Below are positions 1 to 9,457 of a stretch of 64,000 bases of DNA, one piece after another. The stretch is from Gillisia limnaea DSM 15749 (lineage in GTDB: Bacteria > Bacteroidota > Bacteroidia > Flavobacteriales > Flavobacteriaceae), in assembly GCF_000243235.1 (NCBI RefSeq), contig NZ_JH594606.1, positions 3,367,609 to 3,431,608 on the forward strand. The letters run 5' to 3'. The position numbers were made by a program, and so were the translations under genes. Below the pieces are notes generated by a model. The model searched no databases, was not told the origin of the DNA, and was given only the letters and a program-made list of their open reading frames with translations. Position 1 is the first letter of the stretch, and every line of letters starts with the position of its first letter.

Positions 1-2
1 TC

Positions 3-2084
3 CGGTTCGGCTGGGTTGTGGGAAATGTTGGATTATTGGGAAGTCTTATTATTGTCACCCTGGCTACCTCCATCACTTTCCTCACCTCTCTTTCCCTGGC
101 AGCCATTGCTACAGATCAACAGGTAAAGATAGGAGGAGCTTATTATATGATAAGCCGCTCCCTGGGAATAGAAAGCGGGGGTGCTGTTGGTATTTCACTT
201 TACCTGGCCCAGGCCTTGTCTGTTTCCATGTACACAGTTGGTTTTGCTGAAAGTATTGTACAGGTATTTCCGCAATTAAATGAAAAATTAATAGCAGTGG
301 CTGCAATTCTATTTGTTGCCGGCGTAGCTCTTATTTCGGCCAAAGCAGCGAGCAGGGTGCAATATTTCATTCTTGCCGCTATTGTGATTTCTCTTATTTC
401 ATTAATTTTTGGTAGCCCTATAGAATCTACGGAAATAGAATTGTGGGGTGCGTCTTCAGAAAATTCTGTTCCTTTTTGGGTAGTTTTTGCAGTTTTTTTC
501 CCCGCAGTAACAGGTATAGATGTAGGGGTTAACATGTCCGGAGATTTAAAAGATGCAAGTAAATCAATACCTAGAGGAACTTTTATGGCGGTGGGTGCAG
601 GATATATTATTTATATGGTGCTGCCGGTTATCCTGGCCACACGTGCCGACTCGCTTAGCCTAATTGAAGATCCAATGATCATGCGAAGGATCGCTTTTTG
701 GGGTGATGCCATTTTAATAGGGGTTTGGGGTGCTACTTTATCCAGCGCCCTTGGCAGTACCATGGCTGCCCCGCGGGTTTTGCAGGCTCTGGCCCGTGAT
801 GGGGTGTTACCCAGGTCCATGGCACGGCTTGGCAAGGGCAGCGGGAAAGAAAATCTTCCCCGAATGGGGACTCTTTTTACACTTATTTTTACAGTTACTG
901 CAGTATTGTTAGGAGATCTTAATATGATTGCTCCGGTGCTCACTATGTTCTTTCTAACTGCTTACGGAGTGCTTAATATCTCTGCAGGAGTTGAAAATAT
1001 ATTAAAATCACCGTCCTTTCGTCCACGGTTCAAGGTCCATTGGTTCTTTTCCTTATTAGGTGCAGCCGGTTGTATAGGGGCTATGATACTCATAAATCCG
1101 TGGGCCACTTTAATTGCTGCTATTTTTGTATCGGCTATTTTCTTCTGGCTTAAACATCGCAACCTTCAGAAAACCTGGGGTGGGGTAGAACGCGGCATTC
1201 TGCTAAGCCTTATAAGATCAAGTCTTATGCGCCTAGGGGAAGTGGCCGACCCAAAGAACTGGCGACCACATTTCCTGGTTTTATCGGGTGCTCCTTTAAG
1301 CCGTTGGCATCTTATCGCAATGGCCAACAGTTTTGGACAGGGTAAAGCTTTAATGACAGTAGCCACAGTGCTTACAAAGCAGAACATAAACAAGAAAAGG
1401 TTAAAAGACCTTGAGCGGCATACCAAAGAATTTCTGGGGAAAAAGTCTATTTACAGCCTGGTCCATATAGTACCGGCAGCCAATCCCTTTATAGGGGCTA
1501 AAACATTGATAGATCATTACGGCCTGGGAAGCCTCAAGCCTAATACCATCATCCTGGGAGATACCCGGGAGGAAAGTCATTTACCCGATTATTGTGATAT
1601 GATTTCCTATTTTTTCAGGTCTCAGCGAAACGTGATGATCCTGGATATGGAAGAGAATTACAACGCTAATCCCAAAGAAAACATTGACCTGTGGTGGGGA
1701 GGGTTAAAATTAAACGGAGCCCTTATGATCGTGATGGCGCATTTGCTGAAACGAAGCCTCGAATGGAGAGATGCAAATCTTACGATTAAAATGGTAGTAC
1801 CAAATGAATCTGCCGCCATAGACGCTGAACGTAATCTGGCCGATATGGTCGATAAAATGCGATCTACTGCCAGGTATGAATTGATTATAGCAGGCAATAG
1901 AAAATTTCCAGAAATTCTTGCTGAATCCAGCCGTGAAGCCGATCTGGTTTTTCTTGGTTTGAAAGAGCCAGATGATGAATATGTAGATTACTATCGCAAC
2001 CTTCAGGCAAATACTTCCAGCCTCAAAAATAAAGTGTTCATATTATCAGGCGAAAATGTTTCCTTTGATGAAGTGCTTTTCTAA
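3..2084 (+). CDS. SLC12-like amino acid/cation-chloride permease (5' truncated)
   Basis: The open frame runs off the left edge of the window; the codons before a possible GTG at 18 still read RFGWV, the conserved first-helix region of cation-chloride cotransporter-like APC permeases, so the real start lies outside. About 370 visible residues are strongly hydrophobic with roughly ten to eleven membrane helices. A soluble C-terminal half of about 300 residues follows, as in SLC12 (NKCC/KCC) transporters. The motif GGAYYMISRSLG after helix 1 is typical. The family moves ions or amino acids across the inner membrane; the substrate cannot be read from the sequence. No partner gene is visible downstream, where a repeat-rich spacer follows. 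Family assignment is firm, substrate unknown. Confidence 0.85.
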   Translation, partial: RFGWVVGNVGLLGSLIIVTLATSITFLTSLSLAAIATDQQVKIGGAYYMISRSLGIESGGAVGISLYLAQALSVSMYTVGFAESIVQVFPQLNEKLIAVAAILFVAGVALISAKAASRVQYFILAAIVISLISLIFGSPIESTEIELWGASSENSVPFWVVFAVFFPAVTGIDVGVNMSGDLKDASKSIPRGTFMAVGAGYIIYMVLPVILATRADSLSLIEDPMIMRRIAFWGDAILIGVWGATLSSALGSTMAAPRVLQALARDGVLPRSMARLGKGSGKENLPRMGTLFTLIFTVTAVLLGDLNMIAPVLTMFFLTAYGVLNISAGVENILKSPSFRPRFKVHWFFSLLGAAGCIGAMILINPWATLIAAIFVSAIFFWLKHRNLQKTWGGVERGILLSLIRSSLMRLGEVADPKNWRPHFLVLSGAPLSRWHLIAMANSFGQGKALMTVATVLTKQNINKKRLKDLERHTKEFLGKKSIYSLVHIVPAANPFIGAKTLIDHYGLGSLKPNTIILGDTREESHLPDYCDMISYFFRSQRNVMILDMEENYNANPKENIDLWWGGLKLNGALMIVMAHLLKRSLEWRDANLTIKMVVPNESAAIDAERNLADMVDKMRSTARYELIIAGNRKFPEILAESSREADLVFLGLKEPDDEYVDYYRNLQANTSSLKNKVFILSGENVSFDEVLF

Positions 2085-2171
2085 AATCTTTCTTTCTGAT
2101 ATTCTCATAATCGTATTAAAAAAGGAGAAAGTTCCAGTTGCCTGTTCGTTCGTGATTGGAGCAGGCGTGGT

Positions 2172-2220
2172 CACGGATTAGAAATGGCCGTAGTGTTGTC
2201 ACGGATTAGAAATCCGCGCC
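2172..2220. repeat. REP-like hairpin repeat, one full and one partial unit
   Basis: CACGGATTAGAAATCCGCGC occurs at 2200-2219, with CGGATT and AATCCG forming a stem around AGA. A second, decayed unit with the same left arm lies at 2172-2190. Related hairpins occur at 8484-8498 and 59651-59675 in this window. Palindromic intergenic repeats of this kind fit REP elements. Confidence 0.6.
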
Positions 2221-2348
2221 AACTCAGTGCTAGAAATGCGTGTTAGCCTAACATTAAAATTGAAAAAGTGAAATTGTGAATAACCTTTTGCCGGATTTTT
2301 CCCCAGGCCTGTTTTAAATTATATTTTTGGCACTCTAAAAAAAATAAG

Positions 2349-2846
2349 ATGAGTGCAACTTGGTATGAATGTAAGGTGAAATACAGAAAAACACACGAGA
2401 CTGGAGAACAAAAAGTGTCCACAGATACCTACTTGTTAGATGCGGTATCTTTCACAGAAGCAGAAGCCAGAATTACCGAAGAGATGACTGCTTATACAAG
2501 CGAGGATTTTAAGATCATGAACATCAAAGTCGCTAACTTCTCAGAAGTTCATCCATTTGAAAATTCAGACAGGTGGTTTAAGTCAAAGGTTTCCCTGGTA
2601 GCGCTTGATGAGGAGAGCGGGAAGGAAAGAAAAACCAATATATATATGCTGGTGCAAGCCAATGATGTAAAAGAGGCTTTTGAGAATACTACTGAAGCTA
2701 TGCAAAATACCATGGGCGATTACACGATTCCTTCTATCACAGAATCGCCTATTTTAGATGTATTCCCATATTTTTCAGGTGAAGAAGATGAGTTAGAAAA
2801 ATTTGAGGCTATAGAGAGCGCAGTAACAACGGAACAGGAAAATTAG
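2349..2846 (+). CDS. DUF4494 domain-containing protein
   Basis: A 165-residue soluble acidic protein that begins MSATWYECKVKYRK and matches the DUF4494 family, which is widespread in Bacteroidota. The fold appears to contain two repeats of one pattern, W[YF]-x-[SC]-K-V at residues 5-9 and again near 74-80 (WFKSKVSL), each followed by a beta-rich stretch and then an acidic helix (DAVSFTEAEA, QANDVKEAFE). This suggests an internal duplication. There is no signal peptide or membrane segment. It stands alone, with a terminator about 70 bases after the stop. Molecular function of the family is not known to me. Confidence 0.85.
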   Translation: MSATWYECKVKYRKTHETGEQKVSTDTYLLDAVSFTEAEARITEEMTAYTSEDFKIMNIKVANFSEVHPFENSDRWFKSKVSLVALDEESGKERKTNIYMLVQANDVKEAFENTTEAMQNTMGDYTIPSITESPILDVFPYFSGEEDELEKFEAIESAVTTEQEN

Positions 2847-2915
2847 GATAAACCAGGCTGTTGTGATTTAATCATTTCAGTTATTTCTATTTTTTAACTG
2901 TTAACCGGTTTTCAA

Positions 2916-2943
2916 ACATCTCCTGAAAGGGAGGTGTTTTTTA
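2916..2943 (+). terminator. Rho-independent terminator after the DUF4494 gene
   Basis: An 8-bp stem, ACATCTCC at 2916-2923 with GGAGGTGT at 2930-2937 (one G-U pair), has a 6-nt loop and runs directly into a T-rich tract. Confidence 0.8.
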
Positions 2944-3618
2944 TTTTAAGGAGAACTTTAAGCAGCAGGTCTAATTGATATATAAAGATGAAGTAGTGAT
3001 TGGCCATATCCCTGTGTTTATAGCGACAAGGTAGTTTTTACCTGATCTTTCAAAATGGCACCATTCGAACCGTAATATCCAGTCACGCAGCGATAGAAGA
3101 CTTTGCGCAGCGGGGGACTTCAATCCGTTTCCTGGTCCTTTTGAGATTTGAATGAGGCGAAAATCTCATCGGTAAAGGCCTCAATCTGGGATAAATGTAG
3201 TTGCATAAATAAATAGAAGTTCTAAACCTGAAAAATAAACGAAGTGGACCAGGAGTAGGTAAATGTAATTCCTACTTTTCCCGGTAAGGGCGGCTCGAAC
3301 AAACAAGGGCCTGTGACGCACTTATTGCTATAAAAGTTGACAAAACAAACAAAAAATATGAATCTTCTTACATAGAGAATGATGTTAAAACACTGAAAAT
3401 CATTTTGTTTGAAAAAGAATAAGTAAATTTAGTAAAATGTAGTAGCATCCTTTATACCTTGAAATAATTAATTAAATGGAAGTGTTATAAAGCCAGGAAA
3501 CTAATTATAAAAAAGTAAATTTTGATGTTGGAATTTCTTTTATACTCCTGTTTATAAGTCGGCGATTCAAACCCGCAGTTATTTTAAAAGTAAAACAGTA
3601 ATACTAAATAGTTATATC
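2944..3618. other. Gene-free spacer
   Basis: I see no open frame of useful length on either strand. The middle (about 3080-3330) is richer in G+C than its surroundings and may be decayed coding or repeat DNA, but I could not recognise a source. The last 250 bases are AT-rich and should hold the promoter of the regulator gene that begins at 3619. Confidence 0.5.
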
Positions 3619-4716
3619 ATGCCAATTTACATGGACCGTCACGATGTTTCAAAAGAAGTAACTGCAGAAATTGTTGCAGACCTGCATCAAAAGGATTTGA
3701 AAATACAGCATAAGTTTAACTGTAAAGGTTTGACCTATTGGTTTGATGAAAAAAGAAAAACTGCTTTTTGTTTGGTAGAGGCTCCCAATAAGGCGGCGAT
3801 TAAGGAAATGCATGATTATGCTCATGGAGAGGTTCCTAATAGGATAATAGAAGTAGATCACGCTGTGGTAGAGTCATTTTTAGGGCGAATTGAAGACCCT
3901 GAAAAATCTCAAAAAACGAAATTAAATATTATAAATGACCCGGCCTTTCGTACTATAATGGTAGTGGGAGTCAAACCTTTTTCTTTAAAGGAAAACCTGG
4001 ACAAAAGCTTAAATACAATTGTTGATGGTGTGAACAGAGCCATTGTGAGTACCATAGAATTATATAAAGGACGGCTTGTTAAGCAAAACCCCGATCACTT
4101 TTTAATTTCATTTGACTCGGTCACCAATGCAGTAGTATGCGCCCTGAAAATTCGGACTGAATTTGAAGAAAACTTCGGTAGAAAATACAGTTCTCACATA
4201 GAACTAAATATTGGTTTAAATGCCGGTGTACCTGTGGAAGAAAAGGAAGGCATTTTTGAAAATACCATAAAAGCAGCTCATTCTTATTTTGACCTTGTAA
4301 AAGGTATTGTAGTTATTTCTTCTGAAGTGAAAGACCTGTATGAAAGTGAAAATTTAAATACTCCTTTAGCCCAGGATTCTGTTGTCGCACTCAATCCAGC
4401 TGAAGAGCATTTTTTAAAAGAACTTTTAGATTTTACAGAGAGTGAATGGAGCAACACTTCTTTGAGTATCGATGATTTTTGCAGATATCTCGGGTATAGC
4501 AAATCCAGACTGTATAGAAAAATAGTAACCGTGACAGGCAAATCTGCCAACTCTTTCTTAAAAGTTTACAGGCTCAACAGGTCATTGAACCTTCTGAATA
4601 AAAAAGATATGAATATCTCTGAAATTGCCTTTGAAACCGGATTTAACAGTCCTGCCTATTTTTCAAAATGTTTTCACCAAACCTTCGGAATTCTTCCTTC
4701 GCAATACATAAAATAG
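3619..4716 (+). CDS. DUF4242 / cyclase-fold / AraC-family transcription regulator
   Basis: This 365-residue protein joins three modules. Residues 1-92 are a DUF4242 (SCO4226-type, nickel-binding) domain with the typical MPIYMDRHDVS start and GLTYWFDEKRKTAFCLVEAP core. Residues about 110-245 look like a class III nucleotide cyclase domain (KGRLVKQNPDHFLISFDS, then LNIGLNAGVPVEE). The catalytic GDG-type turn is replaced by NPDH, so it is probably a sensory rather than catalytic domain. Residues 262-365 form an AraC double helix-turn-helix (SIDDFCRYLGYSKSRLYRKI and ISEIAFETGFNSPAYFSKCF). A sensor fused to a DNA-binding output suggests a one-component regulator. Direct repeats before the next gene (4799-4828) are its likely operator. 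Confidence 0.85.
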   Translation: MPIYMDRHDVSKEVTAEIVADLHQKDLKIQHKFNCKGLTYWFDEKRKTAFCLVEAPNKAAIKEMHDYAHGEVPNRIIEVDHAVVESFLGRIEDPEKSQKTKLNIINDPAFRTIMVVGVKPFSLKENLDKSLNTIVDGVNRAIVSTIELYKGRLVKQNPDHFLISFDSVTNAVVCALKIRTEFEENFGRKYSSHIELNIGLNAGVPVEEKEGIFENTIKAAHSYFDLVKGIVVISSEVKDLYESENLNTPLAQDSVVALNPAEEHFLKELLDFTESEWSNTSLSIDDFCRYLGYSKSRLYRKIVTVTGKSANSFLKVYRLNRSLNLLNKKDMNISEIAFETGFNSPAYFSKCFHQTFGILPSQYIK

Positions 4717-4798
4717 TTTTTTTCTGACTTTAAGACGTTTCAGTTTATTTTTTACAATCAATAACATTCTGCGGTTGAATGAGGATAATTGATACCCC

Positions 4799-4864
4799 TG
4801 AACTAAACGTCGCATTTATTGAACTAAAAGTAGCCCTGAAAAATGTTTTCGCTGCATAACTTTG
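4799..4864 (+). promoter_or_regulatory. Candidate AraC-type operator and promoter of the cupin gene
   Basis: TGAACTAAA is repeated exactly at 4799-4807 and 4820-4828, a 21-base period (two helical turns), which is the usual arrangement of AraC-family half-sites. A Bacteroidota -7 element, TAACTTTG, lies at 4857-4864, about 50 bases before the cupin start. I found no good -33 element, which fits an activator-dependent promoter. That the AraC protein next door binds here is inference. Confidence 0.5.
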
Positions 4865-4915
4865 GGAAGTAAAAGAAAGCAATTCAATTATCACTAATAA
4901 TTAAAATAGGAAAAA

Positions 4916-5302
4916 ATGAGAGTAGCAAAAGAAAACATCGAAGTAAAAATGGAAATACCTGGTGCAGTTATTCGTCAAAGAACAGACTTTGGGGATGCAT
5001 CAGGGCTAGGGAAAATTAGCGGTGAGTTTTTTAGCCTGGCAGCAGGAGTAGATACTACACCACTTTTCATTGGTCTTGAAGGAAATCTATGCCAGTGCCC
5101 CCACTGGGGATACGTTTTGAGTGGCCAAATTACCACCACTGATTCCCATGGGACTCAGGAAACCGTTAATGAAAGCGATCTGTTTTTCTGGCCGGCCGGG
5201 CATAATGTAAAGGTCAATAAGGATGCTGAAATTATTATGTTCAGTCCGCAACATGAACATAGTCTGGTGATCAATCATATGATTGAGAAAACAAAGAACT
5301 AA
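4916..5302 (+). CDS. Small single-domain cupin protein
   Basis: This 128-residue protein has no signal peptide and a single cupin barrel. Metal-site positions are partly visible: CPHWGYVLSGQITTTDSHG is cupin motif 1 with one clear His, and SDLFFWPAGHNVKV is motif 2 with its PxGH. The middle strand ends in FSPQHEHS. Such small cupins bind a metal or small ligand, often as a sensor or isomerase, and the sequence does not show which. It begins 200 bases after the AraC-type regulator and precedes the FAD oxidoreductase by about 100 bases in the same direction, so the two may form one unit controlled by the regulator. Confidence 0.75.
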   Translation: MRVAKENIEVKMEIPGAVIRQRTDFGDASGLGKISGEFFSLAAGVDTTPLFIGLEGNLCQCPHWGYVLSGQITTTDSHGTQETVNESDLFFWPAGHNVKVNKDAEIIMFSPQHEHSLVINHMIEKTKN

Positions 5303-5399
5303 GATTCACATATTAACAGGCTCTTATTAGATTTTAGCCATTTAAAATTGCTGGCAATATCTAAATACACATTTCCGCAAAAATTTAAAAAATAGCATT

Positions 5400-6804
5400 A
5401 TGGCTCAAATAGCAACTTTACCGGTAAAGGATCTGGATTCTTCCAAAATTGAAGGATTCGCGGCGCAACTAAGAGGAAAAATCGTAATGGCCTCTGATGA
5501 TAACTATAACGAGACAAGAAAAGTCTTTAACGGTATGATAGACAAGAGTCCTGGGAATGTTTGCTATTTGTACTGATGTAGCCGACGTTATTGCCTCTGT
5601 TAATTTTGCAAGGGAAAATGATCTCGCAATTGCAATTCGGGGCGGCGGGCATAATGGGGGAGGATTGGGCTTATGCGATGGTGGCCTCGTAGTTGATTTG
5701 TCGGGAATAAAATTTGTTCGGGTAGACACCTCAAATAATACTGTTAGAGTGGGGGGCGGAAATCTTTGGGGTGAAGTGGATCATGCTACTCATGCCTTCG
5801 GGCTCGCCATTCCTGCAGGGATAATTTCCACAACCGGAGTTGGAGGCTTAACCCTGGGGGGAGGTGTGGGGTACCTCTCAAGGAAATATGGACTAACCAT
5901 TGATAACCTGCTTGAAGCAGACATGGTTCTGGCAGATGGTACTTGTGTAACTGTAAGTAAAGATCAACATCAAGATCTCTTTTGGGCCATACGCGGTGGT
6001 GGCGGAAATTTTGGAATTATTACTTCTTTTAAATTTCAGGCACATTCGTTAAAAACAGTTTTTGGAGGTCCTACCTTATGGCCAATAGAGAAAACGGAGG
6101 AAATCATGGAGTGGTTCGATGGATTTATTCATACCGCTCCCGATGATCTTAATGGTTTTATTGCCACTCTTGTTATTCCCGGCCCACCTTTTCCTGAAGA
6201 ACTTCATAATAAACAATTCTGCGGAATTGTTTGGTGTTACACAGGGGATAGTGAAAAGGCAAAGGAAATTTTTAAACCTATTTTAGATAAAAACCCGGTG
6301 TTCGAGCATGTTGGGGAAATGCCCTATCCCGCCATCCAGACATTATTTGATGGCCTATTTCCACCGGGATTACAATGGTACTGGCGTGCCGATTTCTTTA
6401 ATGAGTTGGGGCCTGAAATAAGAGAACAACATTTAAAATTTGGCTCAAAAATTCCAACTCCCCTTTCGCAAATGCATCTTTATCCTATAAGTGGGGCAGC
6501 TGGCAGAGTGGGAAAAGAAGAAACTCCCTGGGCATACCGGGATGCTAAATATGCAGGGGTAATTGTGGGTGTAGATAAGGACCCTGCAAATAACGAAAGA
6601 ATAACTCAATGGTGCAAGGAGTATTGGGAAGGACTACATCCTTATTCCGCAGGAGGGGCCTATTCAAATTTTTTAATGGATGAGGGGCAGGAACGTGTAA
6701 AAGCAAGTTATAAGCATAACTACAAGCGTTTGGCACAGATAAAAAAACGATACGATCCCGAAAATTTCTTCAGAGTAAATCAAAACATAAAACCCGGGGA
6801 TTAA
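5400..6804 (+). pseudogene. BBE-type FAD-linked oxidoreductase, split by a frameshift
   Basis: The coding signal starts at ATG 5400 (MAQIATLPVKDLDSSKIEGF) and continues in frame to YNETRKVFNGMIDKSPG, the normal N-terminus of the family. It then shifts by one base at the GGG run at 5553-5555 and hits TGA at 5574-5576. The frame beginning at 5557 continues the protein without a gap (FAICTDVADVIASVNFAREN), through the flavin-binding RGGGHN motif, GVGGLTLGGGVGYLSRKYG, IRGGGGNFGIIT, and the C-terminal berberine-bridge-enzyme motif DPENFFRVNQNI. Removing one G restores about 468 residues. The family oxidises alcohols or sugars using covalent FAD. Either a real inactivating mutation or a sequencing error in a homopolymer; the 415-aa part alone would lack the start of the FAD domain. 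Confidence 0.8.
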
Positions 6805-6967
6805 TTTTAATTGAGGGTATTTTTGACGAAGTCAAACTTCAGGTAGATGGCAAGTAATTTAAATTGCACAGGAGTTTACAAGTTTGGCAAACGGCATTTT
6901 TTATTTTTTCTCTCTTACTATCATATTTATAAAACCGCGCCACATCCTTTCAATAACAATTTACAAA

Positions 6968-7357
6968 TTAGGTAACTGTGTAGATAATCAATACGCCTAT
7001 CAAAATTGATAGCGGAGATATAAGCTGAAAATAGATCGGTTTTAATATTTCTGCTGCCCCAAGGGAAAATTGATGGTGTAACCTTCTTGGTATAATCATA
7101 AGAAGTATTGAGGAGATTAAGATGAACCAACCAACAAGTTGAAATGTCAGTGGAAACTTAGAGGTTTCAGCATAAACGATAAAGGCAATTCCGGGAATCA
7201 TTCGAATAGATAATTCAGCATAATTAATGAATGTTGTGCTTCCCGCTTTTCGTAACATGGACCTTGCTATTTGCGGTCGAAAAGCCATAATTAATCCGGC
7301 GGCAATGAAAAAGATACCAAAGCTTATAATGACAAATTTGGCTATAGTTTCAGGCAT
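6968..7357 (-). CDS. Small four-helix inner-membrane protein, unknown function
   Basis: This 129-residue protein has four predicted membrane helices (about residues 5-26, 46-64, 70-88, 103-126). Polar loops are short, and a basic segment RPQIARSMLRKAG follows helix 1. Similar small hydrophobic proteins are common in Flavobacteriaceae, but I recognise no family. No neighbour on the same strand overlaps it; the next reverse gene is 220 bases upstream. Start at ATG 7357 places the first helix at the N-terminus. Confidence 0.6.
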   Translation of the reverse strand: MPETIAKFVIISFGIFFIAAGLIMAFRPQIARSMLRKAGSTTFINYAELSIRMIPGIAFIVYAETSKFPLTFQLVGWFILISSILLMIIPRRLHHQFSLGAAEILKPIYFQLISPLSILIGVLIIYTVT

Positions 7358-7576
7358 TCTACTTTTCAGTTAATTAATTCGTTTACCTACACGGCTGCTC
7401 CCGGTTTGCAGGTAAGGGTTTTGTATATGAAACGTAGTGCAGGAAATAAGCACTTTCGTTTCGGATAAACATAAGTCGAATTTAAAAATTTGGCGACTTC
7501 CCAAAAATGCACGAACCATTGGGGTTTACAATGTCTCGCACTATGTTTAATAAATTTATTGGCCTTATGCGAGAGC

Positions 7577-7939
7577 CTACGATTCGTTATTAATAATGAG
7601 CTGCTTTAATTCATTGCTCTCCAAAGCTTTTTCTAAATCAGCTTTAACATACGAAAACCTATTAAAAAACCTCCTGCCATTCAAAGGAGTTAGCTTTACT
7701 GTAGCGTCTTCGGATATTTCTACAATTTTCACTTTCATTCCGTCCATAGATTTATAGTTCGCAATGGCTCCTCGTTTAATAATAAAGTTTGTCTTTGGGA
7801 AGTATAGATGGTTAAAAGGGATATTAAAATCCTTATTAATGGATAGGATATCCCCAGGCTTCAAATTTTCACGTTTGTCTTGACTAAAAGAAATATTTGA
7901 CATTAATAAAAGTATTAGTAAAATGAATACGTTTTTCAT
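7577..7939 (-). CDS. Small secreted protein, unknown function
   Basis: This 120-residue protein has a clear Sec signal peptide (MKNVFILLILLLMSNISFSQ, cleavage likely after SFS or FSQ). The mature part of about 100 residues is beta-rich, with LKPGDILSINKDFNIPFNHL and a basic, Asn/Phe-rich tail. No lipobox is visible, so it is probably periplasmic. It appears as a stand-alone gene. I do not recognise a named domain; the conserved look of the PFNHLYFPKTNFI stretch suggests a flavobacterial family of unknown function. Confidence 0.6.
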   Translation of the reverse strand: MKNVFILLILLLMSNISFSQDKRENLKPGDILSINKDFNIPFNHLYFPKTNFIIKRGAIANYKSMDGMKVKIVEISEDATVKLTPLNGRRFFNRFSYVKADLEKALESNELKQLIINNES

Positions 7940-8599
7940 GTTGCTTGAATTTAAAGGTTAAACAATGTTTAAATCAATTCGGGAATCCCTCTTAAATGTT
8001 TATTATGTAAATATAAGGTGCTTTAATTACGAATAAACAATATTTATACGGCTGTTTTTTATAAAAACAAAATAAAGAAAATACATAGAATGATAGTGAA
8101 GCTCACGTTAAAATTTCTGATTTATCCATCAAAATTTTACCCCACTGTCTTGATTTACGGAAGTAGGGTGGAGGATGGACGTGAACTTGTCGGCTTGATT
8201 GTTTGTTACTTGATGTCTAAAATATCACTTTTCACTGTAATACCTGCTATCTGCGATTAACAGAAGTTATCTACAGGCTATTTCTCAAATAAAGTATTAA
8301 GTTCTATTTCATTAGCTGCGTGGATATTCCTTCGCAGCTGTAATAATTCTTCGAGTTTATCCAGGTCTTATTCTCGATACAATTTTCCCCTCCGCTTGGC
8401 TTTAGGAAAAATCGAACTGACGCAGGGCAGGCTATCATTGACGAGTATTGAGTGTTGAGCTTTATAACGGAGGGAGGTTGTTACGGATTGCAAATCCGCG
8501 CTGACCTCTATGTGCTTTTTTACGCAATAGAATCCCCGTCAGGAGTGAATTTGATGCTGCGGGGGCAGATTCGAATTTGTATCGAGAACCGAACTGATT
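7940..8599. other. Gene-free spacer outside the island's left end
   Basis: No credible gene is seen. It contains a REP-like hairpin (8484-8498) and a pair of inverted repeats (8371-8384 and 8574-8588) described separately. The sequence just before 8600 should be the host DNA that lay downstream of mnmE before the island inserted. Confidence 0.5.
8371..8588. repeat. Inverted-repeat unit enclosing a REP-like hairpin
   Basis: TTCTCGATACAATT at 8371-8384 is the inverse of AATTTGTATCGAGAA at 8574-8588 with one base inserted. Between them lies CGGATTGCAAATCCG (8484-8498), a hairpin with the same CGGATT/AATCCG arms as the repeats at 2200 and 59651. The 218-bp block may be a small non-autonomous mobile element, or two unrelated repeats. 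Confidence 0.4.
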
Positions 8600-8622
8600 T
8601 GTTTATTTGCCAATACAGAAAT
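8600..8622. other. Distal attachment site of the island (att copy)
   Basis: TGTTTATTTGCCAATACAGA and three further bases match 34643-34665 with a single difference (G for T at 8609). On the reverse strand it reads TTCTGTATTGGCAAATAA, the last codons F-C-I-G-K-stop of mnmE, detached from any gene. Confidence 0.85.
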
Positions 8623-8971
8623 ACTTAAGCCTTGCTATTGCTAAGGAAAATAGCGAGGTACAAAAAAGGTACAAGAAAATAACACAAAAAATAGCAATAA
8701 TAATCTCTTCATTTTTTTTTAATATTTATTCACTGGTGAATTCATTATAATATTGATTTTTTGAAATTCTTCGTCAAATCAACCATTTCCTTTTAATTCG
8801 GATTAAACTATATTATTGAACTAATTATACACTATGAGGTAAAAAAGAATAAAATTCAATCCCAATATTAGGGGTAAAGCATTGCTTTTATCCCGGGAAA
8901 TTGGAATGATAAAAGTATATATTTGTTGATCATATAATCGGTGGTTAAACATTAGAACTTATCATTTATAG

Positions 8972-9157
8972 TATCTTAAATTGAACTTGCATAAAGGGCT
9001 AATTTTATCACATCACGCAAGGCTAATTAAGATACGACATACTAGGCTAATTCATCAAGTAAGTTTTGAAGGCAACATTGAATCATTTGCTGTTTTTATT
9101 TCGAATTTAGTTAAAGAGAGTCTAAAAGGGACTCCAATTGCAAAATTAAAAACGTAA
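8972..9157 (+). pseudogene. Possible C-terminal gene remnant
   Basis: An open frame of about 60 codons with no good start ends at TAA 9155-9157. Its last 35 residues look like real protein (FEGNIESFAVFISNLVKESL), while the first part is made of three imperfect 24-base repeats containing GGCTAATT (8997, 9021, 9045). It could be the tail of a gene lost when the island was rearranged. I could not name the family. Confidence 0.25.
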
Positions 9158-9227
9158 TAATTGAAAAGAAACGTTTGTCAACACCGCAAAATTTTAATCA
9201 ATAACCTGTAGCCATATTTTAGGAAGT

Positions 9228-9270
9228 GTATGGTCAGTTGATTCTTTGTTTATCAGTCTTAATACAGGCT
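9228..9270 (+). repeat. Internal direct repeat, left copy
   Basis: CAGTTGATTCTTTGTTTATC at 9235-9254, followed by a further 16 mostly matching bases, also occurs at 29327-29346. The two copies bracket the whole defence cargo. The right copy lies directly after a transposase relic, so both may be traces of the same insertion sequence. Confidence 0.55.
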
Positions 9271-9457
9271 ACAAAGCCATCTTAATGGCATTATATCCAA
9301 TTGAGCTAGTAAACCCTAATTTCTACCCCATTTTTATTTCCTTTTATTCTTTCAACTATTTTTCCGGATTTGATATAAATGAATTTCCAGAAGCTTGAAG
9401 TAGTTTATTGTTTTTGTTTGTATTGATATAATATTCAATTTTATATTACACAATATA

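Noticed and set aside
8997..9052. Three 24-base repeats with GGCTAATT as regulatory iterons
   Set aside because: They are imperfect, lie in a possible coding remnant, and no replication gene is nearby; too weak to call an origin.
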